A stretch of 64,000 bases of DNA, from NCBI RefSeq assembly GCF_947179165.1, contig NC_077238.1:76375257-76439256 (forward strand). The letters are read 5' to 3'. Within the stretch, counting starts at the first letter, position 1; each line of letters opens with the position of its first letter. Below, piece after piece: positions 56,650 to 64,000 of this stretch. The position numbers were made by a program, and so were the translations under genes. The DNA is from Solanum dulcamara. Its lineage: Eukaryota; Streptophyta; Magnoliopsida; Solanales; Solanaceae. The notes under the pieces were generated by a model. The model was not told where the DNA came from. It made no database searches and saw only the letters and a program-made list of their open reading frames with translations.

Positions 56650-57942
56650 ATGAAGCAAATAACAATGTCGAGTACAACAAAGTTTGACGTTGAAAAATTC
56701 AATGGGACAAATTTCTCATTGTGGAAAATAAAAATAAAAGCGATATTGAGAAAAGACAATTGCTTAGCTGCAATTGAAGGCAGACCCACAGACTTTGTTG
56801 ATGACAGCAAGTGGAACGACATAGACAGCAATGCAGTTGTTGATCTACACTTGACACTAGCTGATCAAGTGTTGTCTAGTATGGCAGAAAAGCGGACGGC
56901 GAAAGAAATATGGGATACTCTTACAGGATTGTATGAGGCCAAGTCTTTGCATAATAAAATCTTCTTAAAAAGAAAATTGTATACTCTTCGAATGGCAGAG
57001 TCCATGTCGGTTACTGAACACATCAATACTTTAAATACTCTGTTTTCACAACTTACAATAATAGGTTGCAAAATAGAGGGGAATGAACGTGTAGAGCTTC
57101 TACTTCAAAGTCTGTCTGACTCGTATGATCAACTCATCATCAACCTGATGAACAATACAGACAATCTAGTTTTCAATGAAATTGCAGCCGCTGTCTTGGA
57201 AGAAGAAAATCGGCGCAAAAACAAGAAAGACAGACAAGCAAGTTCGCAGCAAGCTGAAGCTTTGATGATGATGATAGGAAGACCAATGGAACATTGCTCC
57301 AGTGGGAGTCACAATCATGGCAGATCTCAATCAAGAAGTAAGAAGAATATCAAGTGCTACAACTGTGGCAAGAAAGGACACTTCAAGAAAAATTATCGGT
57401 TCAAGAAGAAGAGTGAATACCCTGAGCCATCAAATGCTCAAGGGAATGTTGCATGTACCTCGGATGATGGCGATATTTTATGTAGTGAGGAAATATCAAA
57501 TAATGAAGGTAGAAAATGTTTCGCTGATGTCTGGATCATAGACACAGGAGCAACATGGCACATGACTTCCAGGAGAGAATGGTTCCATCAATATAATCCT
57601 ATCTCAGGAGGGTCTGTGTTCATGGGAAACGATCATGCTTTGGATGTTATTGGTATTGAATCCATCAAAATAAAGATGTATAATGGCACGGTACGCACCA
57701 TCCAGGAGGTACGACATATAAAAAAAATGAAGAAGAATCTATTATCTTTAGGACAATTAGATGGTAATGGATGTTCATATAAGACTCATGGTGGAGTCAT
57801 GAGAATATCCAAAGGAGCGCTTGTAGTGATGAAAGCGGAAAAACTTGCTGCAAACCTATATGTGCTTAAAGGTGAAACACACCAAGAAGGAGAAGCATCA
57901 ACCGCGTCAGCAAATTTATTTGAAGAATTAACGATGATATGA
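56650..57942 (+). pseudogene. Copia C Gag-protease frame (430 codons, ends at a premature TGA)
   Basis: The frame opens at ATG 56650; a better initiator may be the in-frame ATG at 56665 ('MSSTTKFDVEKFNG'). It encodes UBN2-type Gag ('FSLWKIKIKAILRK', 'AKEIWDTLTGLYEAKSL', 'LKRKLYTLRMAESMSVTEH', 'LLLQSLSDSYDQL') and a knuckle 'CYNCGKKGHFKKNY', whose last Cys is Tyr (G-to-A). The protease has 'IIDTGATWHMTSRREWF', an intact D-T-G. It stops at 57940-57942, where TGA replaces the Trp of the conserved W-H-x-K-L-x-H pre-integrase motif (also G-to-A). Confidence 0.92.
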
Positions 57943-60560
57943 CATCGCAAACTTAACCATATGTCAAAACGAGGTTTGAAGATTCTTGCTGAGCAAAAGC
58001 TTCTTTCCGGGCTCAAAAAGGTCTCACTATCCTTTTGTGAGCATTGTGTTACCAGTAAGCAAAATAGACTAAAGTTTAGCAGTTCCTCTGCTAAAAGCAA
58101 GGAAATATTAGATTTTGTCCACTCTGATGTCTGGCAAGCACCGGTGGAATCCCTACGAGGAGCGAAATATTTCGTGTCATTCATCGACAATTACTCCAAG
58201 AGAAGTTGGGTGTATCCAATCAAGAGAAAGACAGATGTTTTTCCAGTTTTCAAAGAATTCAAAGCGCGGGTGGAACTTGAATCTGAGAAAAAGATCAAGT
58301 ATTTGAGGATAGATAATGGAGGAGAATACACTGGTGATGAATTTAATAACTTCTGTAAACAAGAAGGTATTAAACGATAGTTCATGGTGGCATATACTCC
58401 ACAACAAAATGGAGTAGCAAAGCGGATGAACAGAACCTTGTTAGAACGAACAAGAGCTACGTTGGCAACTGCAGGGCTGGAAAAACTATTCTGGGCAGAA
58501 GCAATAAAACCCGCCTGTTATGTGATCAATCGGTCACCATCAACCGCAATTGATCTAAAAACGCCAATAGAGATGTGGACAGGAAAACCAGCTGATTATT
58601 CTTGCTTACATATATTCGGAAGTCCTGCTTATGTTATGTACAACACCCAAGAAAAATCAAAGTTGGATCCGAAATCCAGAAAATGCATTTTCTTAGGGTA
58701 TGCTGATGGAGTCAAGGGGTATCGCTTATGGGATCCCACAGCCCGCAAGGTGGTAATCAACAGGGATCTTGTATTTGTTGAAAACAAGATACAAGCAAAA
58801 GAAGGTAGCACTTCAAAAGAAAAACCAGAGACTACTACAGTTGAAGTTGAAGAAATAGAAGAAGTTCCAGTTTTTTCTGAAGCAGCACTAGAGCACGAAG
58901 AACAAGAGCAAGCTGAGATCGAAACTCCAGAAATTCGACGGTCAACTAGGGAGAGAAGAGAACCATCTTGGCACTCAGATTATTCTATGGAGAGTAATAT
59001 TGCATAGTGTCTACTAACAAAAGATGGAAAGCCTTCAACTTTTCACGAGGCTATGAAAGGCCAAGAATCATCTCTATGGGTGGCAGCAATGCAAGAAGAA
59101 ATTGAAGCTCTTCACAAAAATAAACATGGGATCTTGTTCAATTACCACAAGGAAGGAAGGCCATTGGAAACAAATGGGTCTACAAGATCAAATGCAATGA
59201 TAATGATCAAGTGGAGAAGTATCGTGCAAGATTAGTGGTGAAAGGATTTGCTCAGAAAGTAAGTATAGACTTCAACAAGATATTTTCTCCGGTGGTTCGA
59301 GTCACAACAATTCGAGTGGTCCTGACAATGTGTGCTATATTTGACTTGTACTTGGAGTAGTTAGATGTCAAAACTGCATTTCTTCATGGAGAGCTCGAAT
59401 AAGAAATTTATATGCTTCAACTAGAAGGTTTTGAAGAACAGGGAAAAGAGAACTTAGTTTGCAGGTTGAACAAATCTCTATATGGTCTCAAACAGGCCCC
59501 AAGATGTTGGTATAAGAGATTTGATTCCTTTATTATAAGCCTTGGATACAACAGACATAGTTCAGATCCTTGTGTTTATTACAAGAGATTTGGTGATGAC
59601 GATTTTGTTATTTTGCTGTTGTATGTTGACGACATGTTAGTAGCAGGCCCCAACAAAGATTGTCTTACAAATTTAAAGGTACATTTGGCTAGGGAGTCTG
59701 AAATGAAGGACTTGGGACCAGCAAATAAGATTCTAGGGATGCAAATTCACCGAGACAGAAATGATAGGAAGATTTGGCTTTCTCAAAAGAACTACTTGAA
59801 GAAAATCTTGTGACGCTTCAAGATGCAAGACTGTAAGTCAATTTCTACCCCAGTTCTTATTAATTTTAAGTTATCCTCAAGTATGTGTCCTAGCAATGAA
59901 GCAGAGAGGATAGAGATGTCTCGAGTACCGTATGCATCAGCAGTGGAAAGTTTAATGTTCGTCATGTTATGTACAAGACCTGACATTGCACAAGCAGTGG
60001 AAGTGGTTAGTCGATACATGGCTAATCCTGGTAGAGAGCATAGGAATATTGTTAAGAGGATCCTGAGATACATCAAGGGTACCTCAGATGTTATAATGTG
60101 TTATGGAGGATCAGACTTTACTGTTAAAGGTTATGTTGATTCAGATTATGCAGGTGATCTTGATAAAAGCAAGTCCACCACAGGTTATGTGTTTACTCTT
60201 GCTGGAGGAGCTGTAAGCTGGGTTTCAAAACTGCAATCTATCGTGGCTACATCTACGACGGAAGCAGAATATGTAGCAGCTACACAAGCTAGAAAAGAGG
60301 CAATATGGATGCAGATGTTACTGGAGGAGCTCGGGCACAAACAAGAGAAGGTTGCTCTGTTTTGTGATAGTCAGAGTGTTTTGCATCTTGCAAAGAATCC
60401 AGCATTTCATTCAAGAACAAAGCACATACGAGTTCAGTATCACTTGTTCGTGAGAAGGTGGAAGAAGGCAGTGTGGATATTCAGAAAATTCACACTAATG
60501 ATAACCTAGCAGATATGTTTACAAAGTCGATCAACAGTAACAAGTTGATATGGTGTCGAT
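57943..60560 (+). pseudogene. Copia C integrase-RT-RNase H remnant
   Basis: Integrase continues in the same frame ('HRKLNHMSKRGLKIL', 'CEHCVTSKQNR', 'FVSFIDNYSKRSWVY', 'RIDNGGEYTGDEF'). TAG at 58378-58380 stands where Gln is expected, before '[19 protein letters not shown]'. TAG at 59005-59007 and a frameshift near 59135 follow. RT shows 'KGFAQKVSIDF', stops at 59358-59360 and 59400-59402, 'SLYGLKQAPRCWYKRFDSF' and intact YVDD at 59622-59633; TGA at 59811-59813 follows. RNase H (59823-60509) has 'GYVDSDYAGDLDKSKSTTGY' and 'TTEAEYVAATQARKEAIW', then a frameshift near 60460 before the usual 'NLADMFTK' end. Not functional. Confidence 0.9.
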
Positions 60561-60659
60561 CTTTTATTGGCCTAGCAGAAACATAACATTACAGTAATTG
60601 GGTAGAAAGGATGATGTGAAGACTTAAGTGATTCTCAATTAAATCTTCAAGTGGGAGAA

Positions 60660-61161
60660 TGGAAGAAGTCAAAAGAGAACAGTAAAAAGAAGAAGAAAAA
60701 AAACGTATGCAACAACTTTTGACAAAAATCTTGCCAAAAGTTGGCAACTTTTGACAGAAATAAAAGCTGGCAACACGTTTTCTGAAATACAAAGCGCGTA
60801 AAAGAAATTTTACGCGTTTTGTTTCTCCTATAAATAGAGGGCCTAATGCCCTCATTTAAATCATCCTATCATCCCAGAAAGAGAGACTAAGAATACAAAG
60901 AGAGTTATACACCAAGATAAATATTGTAGTCTTGAGTGTCCTCTTTAGTAGTTGTTCCTTTTACAAGAGAGAAGTGTTAATTATTGTTTTCTCCTTCTAT
61001 TTGAGAGTTGTGTACTCCATATTAAAATAGTGAGATCCTTCTACCCCGTGGTTTTTTTTTCTCTATCTTTTAGAGGGGTTTTCACATAAAATTCTCGTGT
61101 TCAATTTATTTTCATATTTTTATCATACCAAACTTTAGTTGTGGTGCTTCCTCCCCCATCA
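60660..61161 (+). repeat. 3' LTR of Copia C
   Basis: The 502-bp partner of the 5' LTR. Its U3 palindrome is extended and perfect (CGCGTAAAA-GAAA-TTTTACGCG, 60795-60816) and its TATA lies at 60829-60836. Confidence 0.93.
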
Positions 61162-61545
61162 TGGCGGGGTAGAATTTTTTTTAAAAAAAATTATAAAAAT
61201 AATATCTAAACTATTATTTGAAGGGGTAGAGGGAAGATGAAATAAGAATTTTTTAAAAAAAAAATTGGAGGGGGGGAGGGGGGAGTATAGTGAGAAAAAG
61301 TGGTGGAGTGGGGTAATAAAAATATTTTTATATTTTATTTTATACTTTTTTTGAGGGTGAGATAGTAATACTTTAATATTTAATTTTAACTAATTCTAAG
61401 AATTTATTTAATTTTTGTCTAGGTGGAATATTTTGTAACCATTTATAAAATTTTGTCACACTCCACATAGACAAAACACACTTTTAAGTAGTTTAGATGT
61501 GTAATAAATCGTCATGATAATTTAAGTGTATAATTGACTTTTCAG

Positions 61546-63040
61546 TACAACTTCCGAGGGAAATTTATGCCTTTTCCCTTTAATTTATAAACATTATGTA
61601 CACCATATTAAATTAATAGTAATTCTGATATAATATTATGGTGTTATTTGTGTGTACCATTTATAAAATTGTGTGAATTTCAAGATTGAAAGAGTGATAT
61701 ATGATGCAACTATAAATTATGATGAATTAATTAAGACTATTGGTTTTCAATTAGGAGTCGACACAACAAATGAATTTCAATGATTAAAGATTGAAGCAAT
61801 ACCCATTGTTTGATGATTCAATTTTTATTAAAATGTGTTTAAATAGAAATATGAAATTGCAACAGCACACCATATCAATGTTGCAGCTGCACCAATCTCA
61901 TCTATGGCTTTTTGGTGCTGTATCCTTTAAGCTTTCAGCAATTTATGCTTTTCCTTGTGACGATGATATGGGGAATCAATCTCATCTTCAAAATCGCTAT
62001 CATGAGGATACTCAACATTAGTAATCACTTTCTCCTTCTTGCCCAATTGGGTGTACCAATAATTGGTCTTCCTTGAAAAGGATAATAAGAGAGACAAAGT
62101 GGAATTTTAAATAAAATAATGTATCTAAATATAATTGTGATTGTGATTTCAAAAAAATAAACAAAATAAATTAAGAGTCCCATAAAATCAGCTTACTAAC
62201 CCAATAAAATAGGTAGAAAAACGTGCAACATGTATTTTTAATAAATTGTCATATTTGTAATTAAAAAGTTAATGTTTTAAATAAAAAGGACTAGATTCAT
62301 ATTATGTAAACTAAAGTCTTACATTAAATATTCTAGTAATTTTTTCAATTACATATCTTATCATATCAATTTCGATTTGATTACAACTTTCCAGTTATTG
62401 CCGCCGAGATTCTTTGATATTTGTCTCACATGGTGACATAAATGACAATCCAGATCAACATTTTACAATGTGTGGATCTAAACTTAAACATTTTTCTTTA
62501 GTAAGTTTTCTACAATCCAGATCACATATTCAACTTGCTATTTATTTTGTATTTGCATTGAAATTCAATTAAATTTAGATCCACACATTGTAGGATTCAT
62601 TTTTGGGGGATAGCACTCGTATTACGGATAGAGGAATCTCAAATCATCCCATCACAATCCTACACACTTCCAATTTCCCAAATCTCATTTACCTTCAACC
62701 TTAGGCTCTTGGCCCATGTTGTTTATAACATGGGCTTATCTTTCCAAATAGTGATACTATTTGATCCAGTTTTATTTGGATCTATACCATTGTTGGGGCC
62801 TGCATTGTGTTGTGGGTTGTGATTTGGATAGTCACTATAGACTATCCTACAAACAAACACTCTTCGGTTCTATGAAATATAGTGGACTTTGAATCCGATG
62901 AATCATTTCTTTTCCAATATATGAAATAGGTAATTTTACTAAGTTGATTCTTAGAAAACGTCGAATCAAGCTTGTTAAGTAATTGAAATATATTTACAAT
63001 TCGCAACCCAGAAACAATTTTCTGATTCTTAGGACCTAAA
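61546..63040. other. Intergenic DNA with a stem-loop, no supported gene
   Basis: No convincing coding region was found. The 76-codon open frame at 61791-62021 and an acidic minus-strand reading of the same bases show no recognised domain. Small palindromes occur, for example GCCCATGTT...AACATGGGC near 62710. Confidence 0.5.
62464..62592. repeat. Stem-loop: 19-bp inverted repeat around a 91-nt loop
   Basis: TACAATGTGTGGATCTAAA (62464-62482) is exactly complementary to 62574-62592. The loop is AT-rich. The right part of the structure resembles a diverged sequence in intron 4 of the plastid-protein gene (about 53660-53710, 'GTGCATTGTAAGGCTCATTTTTG'), so both may belong to one repeat family. Confidence 0.65.
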
Positions 63041-63382
63041 GATCATTTTTAATAATTTTTGCAAAATGACTATTTTACCCTTCTCGGTAGTTGCTTCGAG
63101 TCATGTTTAATTAGTATTCGAAGTTGGTGTTGGAGAAATTCTTGAAAAGATAAGATTTTTGGAAAGTTTTGATTTTTAGAAGCTTTAGTTGCTTGAAAGT
63201 GGTATTTGGGGTCATTTAGAGTTTCGAGTTTCGAAATAAAATTTTATCGATTTCATCAGTTCCGAAATATTGAATTTGGTTTGGAAGAGTTGAAGGAACA
63301 AGATTTGGGGTTATATCGTGAATTTGAGGTGTTCAAAATCTTTGAGTTTTGGCTTTAGAGTTAACTTTGGTCAGCATTCGGT
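63041..63382. mobile_element. Possible Gypsy LTR fragment, cut by the hAT element
   Basis: This segment has wording typical of long Solanaceae Gypsy LTRs, such as 'GGTATTTGGGGTCATTTAGAGTTTCGAGTTTCGAAA', 'GGAAGAGTTGAAGG' and 'TTTTGGCTTTAGAGTTAACTTTGGTCAGCATTCGG'. No boundaries or protein are visible, so the call rests on resemblance from memory only. Confidence 0.3.
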
Positions 63383-64000
63383 CAGTGGCGGAGCCAGGAA
63401 TTTTATGAAGAGGGTTCAAAAAAAATTAAACACGCTAATCATATCCATAAATAAATGGGTCGGATCAAATATACCTGTTTTGCAAGAAGCAGGGGCCCTT
63501 CTACAAGTTTTTCAGTTTCTTTTGAATTCTCTTTAGCTCCTGAAAGTGCAAATGGTAAACTTTTATATTTAAAAAGACTTAAAATAAACACCAACTCAAA
63601 GTAAAAGCACTCTTCCTCCACAAAAAAAAATTGACATAAAATGGCTTCAAAACAATACAAAAACATCCTGAACAATAGAAATTATTATATCTTGATATGT
63701 ATTACAAAACATAGTAATAATTACACTACCTTGAAGGGGGATTAAGAAACCAAACACACGAATAAGCATATCAAAACATTGTTTTACCATTGAAATTCAA
63801 CTACATACACTATTACAATTGTATTCTACGAGGTTTCATATCTTGAAATGTCTTAATAATAGCATCATTAGAAATACTATCAAATACATCTTTTTCTAAA
63901 TAAGGCACCAAACAACCACTAAAAAAATCATCACTCATTTGGCTCCGCAAGTCATTTTTGATAAACTTCATTGCCGAAAAAGCTCTTTCAACGGAGGCAG
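63383..64000 (-). mobile_element. hAT DNA transposon, 3' end (continues past the window)
   Basis: CAGTGGCGGAGCCAG at 63383-63397 is the terminal inverted repeat typical of Tip100-like hAT elements in Solanaceae. The minus strand then leads into the C-terminal end of an hAT transposase. The 8 bp outside the terminus (CATTCGGT) would be the target duplication; its partner is outside the window. Confidence 0.85.
63813..64000 (-). CDS. hAT transposase C-terminus, dimerisation domain (partial)
   Basis: The last 61 codons plus TAA of a transposase read 'ASVERAFSAMKFIKNDLRS', then 'LVPYLEKDVFDSI' and 'IIKTFQDMKPRRIQL'. The A-S-x-E-R-x-F-S motif is the hallmark of the hAT dimerisation domain (hAT-C, TTF-type zinc-finger transposases). 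It is needed for dimers that bind and cut transposon ends in the nucleus. The visible part is open and undamaged; the catalytic DDE region, the start and hence activity cannot be judged because the gene begins beyond position 64000. Confidence 0.92.
   Translation of the reverse strand, partial: ASVERAFSAMKFIKNDLRSQMSDDFFSGCLVPYLEKDVFDSISNDAIIKTFQDMKPRRIQL

Larger units (their letters stand above)
55967..61161 (+). mobile_element. Copia LTR retrotransposon C (Tnt1/Tork-like)
   Basis: The 5,195-bp element is flanked by a perfect TGGCG duplication (55962-55966 and 61162-61166). LTRs of 503 and 502 bp start TG(C/G)AAGAAGTC and end CCCATCA. There is an initiator tRNA-Met type primer site (TGGTATCAAAGC, 56471-56482) and a polypurine tract (GTGGGAGAA). 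The internal part encodes gag, protease, integrase, RT and RNase H in Copia order. LTRs differ at about 17 positions (3.4%). Several stops and at least two frameshifts inactivate it. Confidence 0.95.
55620..61545. repeat. Inverted-repeat DNA element M2, split by Copia C
   Basis: Immediately after M1 a second left arm starts ('CCTAAACTATTGGGAGTGTGAGTTTCATAC', 55630-55950). Its complementary right arm lies at 61167-61545, beyond Copia C ('GTGGTGGAGTGGGGTAATAAAAATATTTT', 'TTTAATTTTTGTCTAGGTGGAATATTTTG', 'AATTTAAGTGTATAATTGACTTTT'). The outer ends of M1 and M2 are also complementary, so the pair may be one compound structure. Arms are diverged, and exact termini and target sites are uncertain. 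Confidence 0.6.

Noticed and set aside
61791..62021. 76-codon open frame, and an acidic minus-strand reading of the same bases
   Set aside because: Neither shows a known domain, and no splice or promoter context supports a gene.

Overview
This is a 64 kb piece of plant nuclear DNA, almost certainly from the nightshade family (Solanaceae, most likely Solanum). The family assignment is inferred from the repeats: an RTE-type LINE with a (TTG)n tail, tRNA-derived SINEs of the Solanaceae kind, a Copia lineage whose LTRs start and end in TA (as I recall for tomato TARE1), and chromodomain Gypsy elements with LTRs of about 2.3 kb. The DNA is AT-rich. Only two host genes are well supported; nearly everything else is transposable elements, many nested in one another.

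Layout. 1-7.5 kb: AT-rich intergenic DNA with microsatellites, a candidate Helitron 3' end at 2.94 kb and a 5'-truncated LINE at 4.1-4.96 kb. 7.5-8.26 kb: an intronless MIZ1-like (DUF617) gene with a SINE just after its stop codon. 8.7-17.1 kb: an old, broken Copia element (here T1). Its gag is split by a 3.4 kb solo-LTR-like insertion that carries a group II intron domain V, probably mitochondrial. 18.4-42.5 kb: a four-component nest. An inverted-repeat DNA element is split by a Copia element (A, minus strand), and A is split by two Gypsy chromoviruses: G1 (minus strand, complete and young by LTR divergence, but with six in-frame stops) and G2 (plus strand, decayed, 3' LTR truncated). 42.6-49.2 kb: a 211-bp tandem triplication running into a nearly intact 6.0 kb Copia element (B, minus strand, sister of A). 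49.4-51.2 kb: two short inverted-repeat elements. 51.8-54.05 kb: a five-exon gene for a 204-residue, probably plastid-targeted protein of unknown function. 54.6-61.5 kb: inverted-repeat elements, one split by a Tnt1/Tork-like Copia (C, plus strand). 63.4-64 kb: the end of an hAT transposon whose transposase continues beyond the window.

No operon or pathway links the genes. The window mainly records layered transposition and decay. Order of events from nesting and LTR divergence: inverted-repeat element, then A (LTRs about 8-9% different), then G2 and G1 (G1 about 0.3%); separately C (about 3.4%) and B (about 1.5%). Five insertions have exact 5-bp target duplications (AAAGT, ATATG, AAAAT, TGGCG and, in poly-T, TTTTT). 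Divergences were counted by eye and are approximate.
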